Assembly (NCBI RefSeq): GCF_024721315.2
Contig: NZ_JANFAK020000005.1
Span: forward strand, 1-64,000
Length of the DNA stretch: 64,000 nucleotides
Direction: 5' to 3'
From: Streptomyces sp. Isolate_45
GTDB lineage: Bacteria; Actinomycetota; Actinomycetes; Streptomycetales; Streptomycetaceae
The notes under the pieces were generated by a model that saw nothing but the letters and a program-made list of their open reading frames with translations, was not told where the DNA came from and searched no databases. Shown here piece after piece: positions 17,880-28,087 of the stretch. Made by a program: the position numbers and the translations under genes. Position 1 is the first letter of the stretch. Each line of letters opens with the position of its first letter.

Positions 17880-19070
17880 GCGGGCTGCCGTGAGTTCGCG
17901 GCAGCGGACGTCGCCCGCGCGATGGTGTTCCATTGCGGGCGGGCCCGCCGGAACCCGTGATGCGTACAACCGCTGTGGTCCACCAGGAGCTGCCCGCACT
18001 CCGCTTCCGCGCACGAGCAGCCCGCCGTCCCCACGGCCGGCCCGGCGAACGGTCGGGAGTGCTGGCACACCTGAGGGCGGGCGCACGGCCCCGACCACGA
18101 CAGCTCGACCCGGCACAGCCGGCCCCCGAAGGCGGTCCAAGCCGCCAGGACGTTGACGTGGGTCGCGCTGAACGCGGTCCGCGCAGGCCGGCTCGGCGAA
18201 GCCCCACCAGGCGGTGAACATCGCCCGCATCTGCGGTCGTGAGGCCGTCGGCGCGCAGGTCGACCCCCAGACCGGTGTGCAGAACCAGGCGGGCGGCGGG
18301 CACGGCTTCGGTGAGGGTGATCTTGCCGTGGTCGAGGAGCCATTCGCCGACCGCTCGACGGTCGAAGACCGGGGATTTGGGCGTGCCGCCGGTCGGGGTG
18401 GGGAAGTCGGTGTGGCGGCGCCGCCAGGCCGTCACCGTCGCACGGCCCACGCCGGCGATCCTCGCCACCACCGCCGCCGTGACAGCGTCGTCGCCCGCCT
18501 CGGGCAGCAGGCGGGAGAGCGGGGACCGCGCACCCGACCCCAGCACCCGCATGGGCGGCCAGCCGAGTTCGGGTCGCAGCAGCGGGAGCAGGGCCACGTC
18601 CAGGCCCCGGAAGAGCGGCACGTCAACTTCCCCGCCCGGGCCTTTCCGAAGTCGACGGCTACCGTGCGGGCCCGCCGCAGCAGGTCGAGGCGGACGAGGT
18701 GATCGACGTCGCTACGGCGCAGTCCGAGGCGCACGCGATCTGGTCGGGGCCGTAGTGGGTGTGGCGGTCGAGGAGGCTGGGGAGGTCGCGGCGGCGGCCG
18801 AGGGCGGCGAGCTGGTCGGCGTGGACGGTCGGGGCGTCCGCCGGGCCGCCGGGGCGGAGCAGGACTCCGGCGGCGGTGAGGTCGGCGATCGTGCGGGCCG
18901 TCACCGCCGGCCGCACCCCGACACGGAGCCGTGTCCCGACGACCCTCCTCGGGGCACGCCTCGTCACCCGCCGACCCACCAACGCATCGCGGCGGCCGTT
19001 CCAGAACCCGCCGCCCGAGCATCCTGCGAACGTGCGATCCGTGGCAGCCGATCTGCCGGCACGCATACGC
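17880..19070 (-). pseudogene. Decayed DNA-binding protein gene with several frameshifts
   Basis: Reading the minus strand across at least three frames gives one plausible protein: VRPAVTARTIADLTAAGVLL, HYGPDQIA, LRRSDVDHLVRLDLLRRA, LFRGLDVALLPLLRPELGW, then VARIAGVGRATVTAWRRRHT and SPVFDRRAVGEWLLDHGKI. The last part is a clear helix-turn-helix of the kind at the N-terminus of some Streptomyces methylase-like and AlpA-like proteins. Frame changes occur near 18700, 18630 and 18230. The protein family was not recognised. Confidence 0.5.
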
Positions 19071-19185
19071 GCCCCGAGGGCTGGTCGCGGCCGGCCCGGT
19101 CCCCGCCGGCACGCTCACGCCGGTCCGGCGCTGCCTGCCCGTCATCACCATCCATCCGCCCCTCTCCGTCACGGTTCTCCCCCGG

Positions 19186-19800
19186 TCAGGTGCCCGCCTC
19201 GCGGGCGGCGTGCCGCTGTACTTCCTCCGAGGGCGCCATCAGCGAACCGGCCGCAGGCGGGACGGACCGCGGCCGGTGGACGGCTCCCCGGTACAAGGCG
19301 GCGACGCCCGCCGTGCCGGCCAGAACCGACAGGACGAAGTCCGCCTGCGCCAGCCCGAGGTGGTCCGCCCGCCGGGCGGCCGCGAACAGCGCGCCGGCCG
19401 GCAGCAGTCCCTCGACAGCGATCCGGTCCCGGTCCGACAGCGCCCACCAAGCCGCCCGTACCCGGTCCGCCAACGCCCGGGGCCCCGCCTACGGCGTCCG
19501 GGCGTGGGAGCCGCCCCCGTCACCGCGTGCGCCCCGCGCCCCTGGCCGGTACGGCCTGCCGCCGGGAAGACGCGGAACACGGGCGTGGGACACGGGCGCG
19601 GCCGAGGTGGAGGTAGCCGAACTGCTCCAGCACCTTCGCCACGGCGACGAGGTCCAGGTTCCGGGGCACGTCCAGGCCTCGGTCAGCGGCCCCAGGACCG
19701 CTTCGCGTTCGTACTCGCGGGCGGCGCCCACGGCCTGGCAGCCTCCCACACAGGTACCGCAGCGGCGGCCGGGCTTCTTGCGCGGTATCCCTCTCCTCGT
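19186..19800 (-). pseudogene. Decayed gene of unknown function
   Basis: The minus strand encodes LDSPVHTRRGIPRKKPGRRC, then, in another frame, DVPRNLDLVAVAKVLEQFGY, and then in a third VRAAWWALSDRDRIAVEGLL to a stop at 19186. The pieces look like one soluble helical protein broken by at least two frameshifts. No family was recognised. It lies directly downstream of the large terpene synthase fusion gene on the same strand. Confidence 0.4.
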
Positions 19801-19856
19801 ATGTACAGGCGAATCGAGGTCACCGGTCACGGTGGTCCTGTGAGCATGTGGTGCTG

Positions 19857-22800
19857 TCAATTTGAATGGTGCCGCGGGGGTCCGTCTGTGGAGCGGGTGT
19901 CGGCTGTGGCCTGTAGCTGAGTGGGGAAGGCCGGCAGGGAGGAGGCTCGGACGGCCTGGGGGAAGTCGAGCACCTGGTCGGGGTCGTAGGTCGCCTTGAC
20001 CTTCTGTAGCCGGGGGTAGTTGTCGGCGTAATAGGCGTGTTCCCAGCCAAGGAGTTCGGGATCTGTGTCGTTGACGTAGGCTCCGGGGCCCAGGTGCATC
20101 TGCATGGCTGCGTGGGTGTTCCGCATCGAATCCAGCCGGGCGGCGGAGTCGGAGTGCGGGCATGTCCGGGACCATGTGGTGATGTATTGAAGGACTGCCA
20201 GGGCGTTTCGGTGTGGAAACGCCGTCGCGCTGCTGGTCATGTCGGCCACGGCGCCTCCCAGGGAGTCGAGGTAGAAGCCGCCGGTGGCGCCCAGCCGGTG
20301 GAGGTCGTCGATGCCTGCGATCAGGATGGCGGTGGCGGCTTCGGTCATGGGTGCACGGACGATGTGCGACTTCCCGGCCCAGGCCATCCGGTCATCGCCG
20401 CCGGGGGCGCCACCCGAGTCGTTGCGGGCCCCCGGGTCTGTGAAGGCAGGGGCGGGCCAGGCGGATTCGGAGTGGGTCGCGCCGTCGCGCAGGGGGTGGT
20501 CGGTGACCATGGCGGATTCGACGTAGCTGCCGGGCGTGATGGTGATCCGTTTCGGCGGGCGTCCGACGGCTGCGATCAGGCGGTCGATCTCGCGGAGAAG
20601 CGAGGGGGTGCCGCCGATCCAGGCGCCGTGCACGATGGGTTGGGAGGGCCCGCTGCCGTCGAGCAGGATCCGTACGTCGCAGGAGACCTCGCGCGGTGTA
20701 CGGGGGTCGGTGATCCAATGCTGCCATCCGCGCAGCGCGCTCGCCATATCGGCGTGCGCCCACTGGACCTGGAAGTGCGCGAACGAAAGGCCGGTGATGT
20801 CGACCGGTTGGAAGTCCAGGGCCGTGACGACGCCGAAGTTGCCTCCGCCCGCGCCACGCAGGGCCCAGAACAGTTCGCGGTCGGGATCCTCGGGTGCGCA
20901 GGTGAGGTGACGCGTGCGTCCGTCCGGGGTGACGATGGTCGCTCCGATGAGCCGGTCGCAGGACAGTCCCCAAGCGCGGGTGAAGGCACTCTTGCCACCG
21001 CCGAGGGTCAAGCCGGCGACCCCGACCGACCCCCACCGTCCTGCTGCGATCGCCAGGCCGGAGCGTGCGAGGGCCTGTCCGGCGCTCGTGCTGCTGACAC
21101 CGGCGCCCAGGCGCACCCTGTCACGTGAGACGGTGATGCTGTTCAGGGCGGCGACATCGATCACCAGCCCCGGGGTGGTGGAGAAGCCTGCGTAGTTGTG
21201 GCCACCTGCGCGGACGGCAGTCGCTGTGCCGGTCTCGGCGGCGTAGGCGAGGCACGCCGCGGCGTCGTCCTCGTCTACGATGCGGGCGATTGCTGCGGGC
21301 ATGACGACGTCGTAGCGCTGGTTGTGCAGCACTCGGGCTTTGTCGTAGTCGGGGTCCCCCGGGCGCAGGAGCCGCCCGCGAAGCCTTCGTGCCAGCCGGG
21401 TGAGCTCCGCGTCGGTGCGCTGACCATGAGCCCGGACGGTGGGGCGCGATCCGGTGGGTGTCGTGACCGTACCGGTGGAGGGCGTCGTGGCAGGGGTGAT
21501 GGCCCGGGGCTGGGTGAAGAACCGGTCCGGGTCCACTGCGGCCTTGACGCGTTGCAGGCGGGGGTGGTTGTCGCCGTGATAGGCGCTTTCCCATTCGTCG
21601 AGTTCGGGGTCCATGCCGTTCACGTAGCCACCGGTGCCCAGGTGGGGGTGCATGGTGTTGTGGATGTCACGGAGCCACTGCAGACGCTGTTCGATGTGGG
21701 GCTGTGGGGTGAATTCGTGCCAGTAGGAGTGGTACTGGACGACACCGACCGCCGACCGGTGAGGGAAGGCGGTGGCATCCGGAGCCACGTCGTTGACCGC
21801 CCCGCCCAGGGAGTCGATGAGCAGCCCTCCGGCTCCGGTGACGCCGCCCAGCCGGTGGAGCCGGTTGACCGCGGCGACCATGTCTTCGGCTGCCGCCGGG
21901 GTCATGGGCCGGCGGACGATCTGCGACTTGGCCGCGAAGGCAACGCGGGGCCCGAAGGTTCCCCCGCCCCAGCGCTCCGGTTCGGCTGCCGCCTGGACGT
22001 AGCTGACGGGGTGGGTGACGCGGTCGCTCTCGGGCCTGCCGACGGCGGTGACCAGGCTGTCCAGGAGCGGCTGTACTTCGCGGGGGGTGCCGATGAAGGT
22101 TCCGGTGACGACGAGTTCGGAGGGCGCGCCTCTGTCGCTGAGCTGTTCGATGGCGGTGCGCAGTTCGCGCGGCAGGTTCGGGTCGGCGTTCCAGGCCGTC
22201 CAGCCCTGGATGAGGGCGGCCATGTCCTTCATGGGCCAGCGCATGACGATGCTGGTGAAGGCCATGTCGCTGATGTCGACGGTGGTGTAGTCGAGTGCGG
22301 TGACCACGCCGAAGTTGCCTCCGCCGCCCCCCAACATGGCCCAGTGGAGATCGCGGTCGGCACCGGAGGAATGAGCGTCGACGCTGCGGAGCCGCCCGTC
22401 CGCGGTGACGATGTCCACACCCGTGAGGTGGTCGATGGCCAGGCCCCAGGACCGGGTGAAGGCGCTCAGGCCGCCGCCCAGGGTCGCTCCGGCCACCCCG
22501 ATGGAGGGGCAGCGCCCCAGCGGCAGGCCCGCTCCGGATGCGGCCAAGGCCATGTGAGCCGCCATCCCCAGCGTTCCGGCACCCAGCCTGACCCGGCCGT
22601 CGCCCACCCTGATCGAGTTCAGTTCGCGCAGGTGGACCACGAGGCCGGGACCGGTGGAGTACCCCGCGTAGCTGTGGCCGCCGGAACGAATCGTCAGCTG
22701 CACGCCGCGCTCGCGTGCGAAGGTCACGCACGCGGCGACGTCCTCGGCTGTGGCCGGGTAGGCCACGGCTTGCGGGCGCACGTCGTCGTAGCGCTGGTTG

Positions 22801-25490
22801 ACCACGAGCCTTGCCTGCTCGTAGCGGGCGTCGTGAGGCTCCAGCAGCGTTCCACTCATCCTGGCGTCGAGGGCCGACCAGTCCACGGTGCTCGGGGCTC
22901 GGCCGCCGGACGGGATCCTTCGGTGGGGCGCGGAGCCCGGCGACGGGGCGGGCGGATCCTGGGTGAGCGAGGCGGCGGTGAGGAGGGCCGGCAGGGTATA
23001 GAGGGGAGCCAGGACCGGAAAGTCGAACGGCAGCGGGCGCGGGCCCGTCTGGTCGGGCACGGAGGTGAATCCGCCGTCGGAGTCCTGGTGGGCCAGGAGG
23101 TAGCTGATCCCGTGGCGGGCGCACGCGTGGTTGCCGTGGCGGGCCAGGACGGGCACTGCCTGTGCCGTCGACAGCACGTCGCTGGGGTCGTTGTTCTGCC
23201 GTCCCCAGCCTCCGTCGGCGTTCTGCGCAGCAGTCAGGTGTGACACTGCCCGCGCGGTCGCCTCGGTGATCCGGGCAGCGAGGGAAACCGACGGCTGTGG
23301 AACCGCGTGCAGGGCGTTGAGCGCGCGGAGGATCCCGCTGGACTCGCTGATCGTCCAGCTGCGCTCGAAGGTTCCGTCAGGTCGCTGGGTATCGAGGACG
23401 AACCCGGCGGACTTGATGAGCATTGTGTGGTGCCATCCGGTGGGGGCAAGTGCGAGCAGGGCCCCGGCGGTCATGTCCAGGTCGGGCGCGTCGCCGCTGA
23501 CCCAGGTCGGGAAGCCGCCGTCCGGCCCGCCCATGGCTTCCAAGTACCGGGTAGCCCGTCGCAAGTGGGAGGCATAGCGCTCGGGGGCACCAGCCTGGAG
23601 GAACTCCATGCAGCGGGTGGTGGTGTCGAGGTCTGTCTGGGACATGGCGCTGGCGAACGGCCAGCCACCGTCGGGCGCCTGCCAGGAGGCGACGAACTCT
23701 GCCATCCGGCCCGTGAGCGGGCGCAGCCGGTCATCGGCAAGGAAGGCCAGTCCGGCGACGGCTGTGAGCCAGAGGTCCTGGCTGTCGAGAAATGGCAGCC
23801 CTCCGTCGCGGTTCTGAGCCAGGGTCATCCTCAGAATGCCGTCGTCCACCACCGGGTGGCCGGGGCGGAAGCCACGAACGGCGTGCAGGGCGAGCAGGTG
23901 GGTGGTGGCGCCGGCCTCCCAGAACAGCCGGTTGCGGCCGGAGTCCAGCGAGTCGACCAGCCGGTTGCGTTCGGCTCCGGTCACCATGTGCGGGTGGCCT
24001 GTCGCCAGGGCGCAGATCATTCGGATGGCGAGAAGATTGACATCGGTGTACGTCGTGATCCGGTCCGGCGGCATCGACGGCAGGAGATCGTCGTCCGTCA
24101 GGGGGGCGTCGCACAGCAGGTGAAGCACGGTCCGCATCATGGCGGCTTTGAACCGGCCGCGCCCGCCGGTACCGCGGTTCAGCCGGCCGGAGAGCTCCGC
24201 GACGGCCGGGCCTGCCCGTCCCGCTGTTTCGGCGGGGTGGAGACAGGCATCGATCAAGAGGGCGTCGACGGGATCCGCGCCCACCCGGCGTGAGCGCAGG
24301 AACAAGGTCAGCTGTTCCTGCTGGGGCTCGTGTGTCCGTGCGGCGCGCAGGAGGGCAAGGAACAGTGCCGATTCAAGTACCCGGCTGGCACACCGGTCCG
24401 TCACCGCTCCTGTGGGCGAGACGGCCAGCGAAAGACGCCGGGTGAGGCGGTCGACGCTCCTCGGCGCGTCTGTCGGTGCCTGACAGGGGCCCCGCCAGGG
24501 GCCGAGCCAGGGGCCGAGCCATCCGGTGGCCGGGGCGAAGGGCGGAGGATCGTTGCCGGCCCGCTCTGGCCCTGCCGGTCGGGCGGCGTCGGGGGCTGCT
24601 GCCTCGGGGTCGTTGCGTCGCGTTTCTCCCTGCCAGGCCAGGGCCCCGTCGAGGAAGGAGCGGATCCGATCGACTCGTACCCTCAGACCTGCACCGTGCG
24701 GGCCTTGAGCGAGTGCGGTTGCCACTGCCGAGTCGAAGGCGTCCATGCGTTCGCTGATCATCGTGCGGGCGATCGCGGCAGCCTCGTGGTGGGTGCACCG
24801 GCGTTCGCGCGCGAGGATCGAGACGAGGTTGTCCGTTCCTTCAGCGGATTCCCGTTCCGCCGATGCCAGGTCGTTGGTCCACGCGACGAGATCCGCGGTG
24901 GCCTCGCGCAGACTCTCCAGGCCGCTCTCCTCGCCGGACAGCCCGCGCTCCACCAGAGCGAGCATCGGCAGCACCGTGATGGTGTGCCGGCGCATCTCCA
25001 CGTAGCGGGACAGTGCAAGGGGAGTGCGCCTGGTGCGCAGCAGGGCTTCTTCACAGGTGGCGTCGGCGAAGTCGCGGTAGCGGGCGGCGAATCGCCTTGC
25101 CCATTGCGGGCTGGTGGCCGGTGTCGAGCGGTTCCACAGGTCCACGATCGCCCGCACCGCAGGAACGGACAGATCGGATGTGGTGGCCGACCCGTCCACC
25201 ACGGAGACAAGGGAGTCCATGAGGGCCCGCACGTGCGATTGACTGCCGCTGCCCGGTCCACGGTCGATGCTGTCGTCGACCAACGCGATGAAGGCACCCC
25301 ACTGTGCGAGGAGTTCGAGTTCGGCATGGTCCGCCCAGGGAGCGACGAAGCCGGCCATCCTTCCCTGCCCCATCCTCTCCAGACGCCGCTTATCGTCCGG
25401 GGTCGTGAGCAACCCCATGCGGTCGGCCCAGGCGCGTGCACGGCATTCTGCCCGGTCCCACTGCCGATTGCAGATGGTGGGTTGGTTCAC
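19857..25490 (-). CDS. Four-domain terpene synthase / terpene cyclase / twin BBE-type FAD oxidase fusion (1877 aa)
   Basis: One uninterrupted frame encodes four enzymes. Residues 1-290 are a class I terpene synthase with D72-D-S-I-D76 (DDxxD), the NSE triad N206/S210/E214 (NDLASAERE) and YVEMRRHT before it. Residues about 345-845 are a class II (beta-gamma) cyclase-like alpha-barrel domain with repeated DGGW/DGGF motifs and D620-L-D-T-T624 in place of DxDD. Residues about 870-1330 and 1360-1850 are berberine-bridge-type FAD oxidases. The first has H939 and C994 for double FAD attachment; the second has H1431 but Trp at the Cys position. Linkers at 291-345, 843-868 and 1330-1355 are rich in Pro, Ala, Thr and Gly. 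The GTG at 25490 follows GAGG at 10 bases. It may cyclise a prenyl diphosphate and oxidise the product. No prenyltransferase gene is nearby. Confidence 0.85.
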   Translation of the reverse strand: MNQPTICNRQWDRAECRARAWADRMGLLTTPDDKRRLERMGQGRMAGFVAPWADHAELELLAQWGAFIALVDDSIDRGPGSGSQSHVRALMDSLVSVVDGSATTSDLSVPAVRAIVDLWNRSTPATSPQWARRFAARYRDFADATCEEALLRTRRTPLALSRYVEMRRHTITVLPMLALVERGLSGEESGLESLREATADLVAWTNDLASAERESAEGTDNLVSILARERRCTHHEAAAIARTMISERMDAFDSAVATALAQGPHGAGLRVRVDRIRSFLDGALAWQGETRRNDPEAAAPDAARPAGPERAGNDPPPFAPATGWLGPWLGPWRGPCQAPTDAPRSVDRLTRRLSLAVSPTGAVTDRCASRVLESALFLALLRAARTHEPQQEQLTLFLRSRRVGADPVDALLIDACLHPAETAGRAGPAVAELSGRLNRGTGGRGRFKAAMMRTVLHLLCDAPLTDDDLLPSMPPDRITTYTDVNLLAIRMICALATGHPHMVTGAERNRLVDSLDSGRNRLFWEAGATTHLLALHAVRGFRPGHPVVDDGILRMTLAQNRDGGLPFLDSQDLWLTAVAGLAFLADDRLRPLTGRMAEFVASWQAPDGGWPFASAMSQTDLDTTTRCMEFLQAGAPERYASHLRRATRYLEAMGGPDGGFPTWVSGDAPDLDMTAGALLALAPTGWHHTMLIKSAGFVLDTQRPDGTFERSWTISESSGILRALNALHAVPQPSVSLAARITEATARAVSHLTAAQNADGGWGRQNNDPSDVLSTAQAVPVLARHGNHACARHGISYLLAHQDSDGGFTSVPDQTGPRPLPFDFPVLAPLYTLPALLTAASLTQDPPAPSPGSAPHRRIPSGGRAPSTVDWSALDARMSGTLLEPHDARYEQARLVVNQRYDDVRPQAVAYPATAEDVAACVTFARERGVQLTIRSGGHSYAGYSTGPGLVVHLRELNSIRVGDGRVRLGAGTLGMAAHMALAASGAGLPLGRCPSIGVAGATLGGGLSAFTRSWGLAIDHLTGVDIVTADGRLRSVDAHSSGADRDLHWAMLGGGGGNFGVVTALDYTTVDISDMAFTSIVMRWPMKDMAALIQGWTAWNADPNLPRELRTAIEQLSDRGAPSELVVTGTFIGTPREVQPLLDSLVTAVGRPESDRVTHPVSYVQAAAEPERWGGGTFGPRVAFAAKSQIVRRPMTPAAAEDMVAAVNRLHRLGGVTGAGGLLIDSLGGAVNDVAPDATAFPHRSAVGVVQYHSYWHEFTPQPHIEQRLQWLRDIHNTMHPHLGTGGYVNGMDPELDEWESAYHGDNHPRLQRVKAAVDPDRFFTQPRAITPATTPSTGTVTTPTGSRPTVRAHGQRTDAELTRLARRLRGRLLRPGDPDYDKARVLHNQRYDVVMPAAIARIVDEDDAAACLAYAAETGTATAVRAGGHNYAGFSTTPGLVIDVAALNSITVSRDRVRLGAGVSSTSAGQALARSGLAIAAGRWGSVGVAGLTLGGGKSAFTRAWGLSCDRLIGATIVTPDGRTRHLTCAPEDPDRELFWALRGAGGGNFGVVTALDFQPVDITGLSFAHFQVQWAHADMASALRGWQHWITDPRTPREVSCDVRILLDGSGPSQPIVHGAWIGGTPSLLREIDRLIAAVGRPPKRITITPGSYVESAMVTDHPLRDGATHSESAWPAPAFTDPGARNDSGGAPGGDDRMAWAGKSHIVRAPMTEAATAILIAGIDDLHRLGATGGFYLDSLGGAVADMTSSATAFPHRNALAVLQYITTWSRTCPHSDSAARLDSMRNTHAAMQMHLGPGAYVNDTDPELLGWEHAYYADNYPRLQKVKATYDPDQVLDFPQAVRASSLPAFPTQLQATADTRSTDGPPRHHSN

Positions 25491-25986
25491 GGTTCGCTCA
25501 ACCTCGGTGGAAGTTCGTGTGCAGCTGGACAGCGGCGGGACGGGACGCGTTCGAGGGGCTGGTGACCGACCTCGTATCGTGAGCGCATCCTGAAGGAGAC
25601 GGCCGGGATACGGCTGGCCTCGAGCAGGGGCCACGGTGAACCGGCGTTATGGGCGCGCTGGTTCACCAGGACCGATACCGCGCTCCGCGGCGCTCCTGGG
25701 TCAGGCTTCCCGAAGACAGATCAAGACCCGCTGTTGCGTGGCGGCCCGCGCTCCGACGCTCTCTTCGGCGGCACGACCGGTACCTCGCCCAAAAGGGTCG
25801 TGAACAGACGGCGATCCGGCCTGGCCTCCTTCTCGATCTCCCGCGAAACTCATCGCACCGCACTCGAACGAACATCGAACGGCATCGACTCCAGCCGTCC
25901 ATGCGGGTCCAACCGCACCGTCAATCGCCCCTCCGTCACCCCGCAAACCGACCGCAACAGACTCGCGGCACACACCGGTCACCGCA
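25491..25986. other. Upstream region of the terpene fusion gene, no gene recognised
   Basis: About 500 bp with open frames on both strands but no recognisable product. It lies between the fusion gene start and a truncated Tn3 transposase remnant, and must contain the fusion gene's promoter. GC content is locally lower near 25840-25990, which may mark foreign or regulatory DNA. Confidence 0.4.
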
Positions 25987-27500
25987 TCAACTTTGGTGCA
26001 CTCTCCTCCGCACGAGGTGCTGCACGAATGCTTGTACGGCACCGGCTGGTGTACGGCGCCGGCTGGACGTCTGCTTCGTGCCGGCGTTGTCGGTCCAGTA
26101 CTTGGTCAAGCCGGCCTTGTCCGCCAGGCCCGGCTCCAGGCCGGGGGCCGCGAACACCTGCCGCCGCCACGACCCGCCCACCAGCGTGTCGGAGACCTCG
26201 CAGGTGTCGATCTTCTTGCGGCCGATCAGGTGCGGCAGCTGCTTGAGCGCGTTCACCACCGGGGCGCCGGCCTGCTCGGCGCCGAAGTCGACGACGTCGA
26301 CCAGCAGGCGGATGAAGCCGAGCACGGTGCTGTAGCGGGTGGCGAGCGCGGCCCTCCACTCCGCGTCCTCGTCGCCCTCCTCGTCGCCCTCCTCGTCGGG
26401 GACGACCTCGGCGATGACCGCCAGGGCCTCGGCGAGCTTCTCGCGGGGCACGGCCTTCTCGATCGCCGACCACGCGTCGACCACCGACACCAGCTCCCCC
26501 GTTTCGGCCGCCGGCGCGGTCTCCAGGAGCACGCCGACCACCTTCGCGATCCATCCCGCAGCCCTGCGCAGCCTCGGCAACGACTTGAGCTTCTCCTGCT
26601 TGCCGACCCGCTCCGTCCGCGACAGCAGCCGCGAGGACATCAGGACGTCCAACAGGTCCGGGGCGTCCTCGACAGTCGCGGTCTCCAGATGCTGCACTGT
26701 GGCCAGCAACGTCGCCGTCTTCCGCGACTCCGACTCCTCCAGTTCCCGCAGGGTCGGCGTCTTCGAGCCCATCCCGTACCGGGCGAGCCCCGACAGCCGG
26801 ACCGCCGGCAGCACCGCCGTGGGCACCAGGCGGGCGCCCAGGCCCTGCACCTCCCCCGCCCGCTCCAGTGCTGCGGTCATCGCCGACCCCGAGACGCGCA
26901 TCGGCGGTGTCCGCAAGCGTTCCAGTCCCGAGATCCGCTTCCCGTCGGGCACTTTCAGCAGGTCGCGCATCGTCTGCCGCAGGCCGTTCGGGACGGCCTC
27001 GTCCAGCGTCCGGTACAGGACAGTGTTCTCGCTCGCGCGAACCTCGGCGACCAGCCGGGTCAGCGTCGTGATCCCCGGCAGCAGCACCCTACTGTCACCA
27101 GCCACACCACCGCCCGGTCGAACAACGCCCGCAGCCCCTCCAACGACGCCAACACCCGCGCCGCCAAACACGCACGGACCTCGTCCTCGGAAGCCGAGAA
27201 CACCCGATAGCCGCAGGCATCCCGGAACTCCCACGCCTGCTCGTACCGGTTCTGCCGCCGCGCCCCGTACACGGCGAACTCCTCTGGCCCGACGTCGAGC
27301 TGCTCGGCCGCGAACCGCACCACCGCGGCCGGCACGACGGACAGGCCCTCGGTCGGGAACACCCCGAGCATCCACACACAGCCCCACTGCACCGCCCAAC
27401 CCCAGCCGCATCGCCGGGGCCAAGGCGAGCGCCTGCGCGTCCAGGCGGAAGAACTGCTCCAGCCACCGGGAGAGGGCACGGCAGCGAACCGGCCGAAGCG
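25987..27500 (-). pseudogene. Tn3-family transposase (tnpA) N-terminal remnant
   Basis: Pieces in at least two frames match the N-terminal half of Tn3-family transposases (DUF4158 type): WLEQFFRLDAQALALAPAMR, GWAVQWGCVWMLGVFP, ARRQNRYEQAWEFRDACGYR, LASLEGLRALFDRAVVWL, then after a shift near 27090 RVLLPGITTLTRLVAEVRAS and on to TDNAGTKQ. The catalytic DDE half is absent. Frameshifts lie near 27410 and 27090. It is flanked by a helicase remnant and a truncated HAD gene, so the element appears to have decayed after inserting. Confidence 0.7.
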
Positions 27501-27505
27501 GGCTG

Positions 27506-27673
27506 CCGGGGTGGAGCGTGGTCGAGGTCCTGCCCGACGGGGTGGAGCACCGTACGGGGAACTGGATCGGGAACACGAAGGCCCGCCGCGACCGGCTCCA
27601 CCCGGCGCCGCTGACCGCGCTCGCCGAACTCGGGTTCCTCCCCTTCGGTGGACAGGCCAACGTAGGCGTGTAG
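27506..27673 (+). pseudogene. Helicase-associated (HA) domain remnant
   Basis: The plus strand reads WSVVEVLPDGVEHRTGNWIG, then NTKARRDRLHPAPLTALAEL and GF, ending at a stop at 27673. This is the repeated helicase-associated domain (GxWxxNxRxRRDRL...ALxxLG) found at the C-terminus of Streptomyces DEAD-box-like helicases. No helicase core precedes it. It lies between two other fragments. Confidence 0.6.
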
Positions 27674-27675
27674 GG

Positions 27676-28087
27676 CGGGTCGGGTGCCGGGGAGGCCGTA
27701 TTGGGTGAACCGCTCGTGGAGATCTGAGCCGAACGGCATGGGGAAGGCCTCGACGGTCCCGGCCTCCAGCGTGCGTACGAACTCTTTCTCCTTGCGCGCC
27801 GCGACCGCCCAGACCGTGTCGGTACCCGGGGCGCTGCCGGGGCCCCCGGCCGGCAGGTCGATGCCTCGCGCGTCCAAGAAGGCGGCCGCTCCGTCCAGCC
27901 GGGGCTTGCCGTCGACCCACTGGCGGTACTCATGATCCGCGTCGAAGGGTGGCTGCCGCCCCTTCCCGGACGCGGTCCGGGCGCCCAGACAGCTGTCGAA
28001 TGCGGTCTTCCAGGCTGCGGCGTGCAGCCGTGCCGAGTCGAGCAATACTCCGTCGGTGTCGAACACGACGGCACGTAGCGCGCTCAC
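27676..28087 (-). pseudogene. HAD-family phosphatase, 3'-truncated
   Basis: The GTG at 28087 starts VSALRAVVFDTDGVLLDSAR, with the DxD nucleophile motif (D10-T-D12) of HAD phosphatases of the beta-phosphoglucomutase type. FDADHEYRQWVDGKPRLDGA and ARGIDLPAG in the cap domain follow. Similarity stops around EAGTVEAFP (near 27740), before the Ser/Thr and Lys motifs, and the frame then runs into foreign sequence. Its GTG overlaps the TGA of the upstream XRE-PNPOx gene, so the two were once coupled. The remaining product would be inactive. Confidence 0.65.

Noticed and set aside
20037..23243. Long plus-strand frames opposite the terpene fusion gene (up to 681 codons)
   Set aside because: Composition is low-complexity Gly/Arg/Asp and no motif is visible, while the opposite strand has four recognisable enzyme domains.
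19857..25490. Terpene fusion as a full gene cluster with prenyltransferase and P450
   Set aside because: The only P450 sequence is a decayed tail at 2141-2450, far away, and no prenyl diphosphate synthase was found near the gene.
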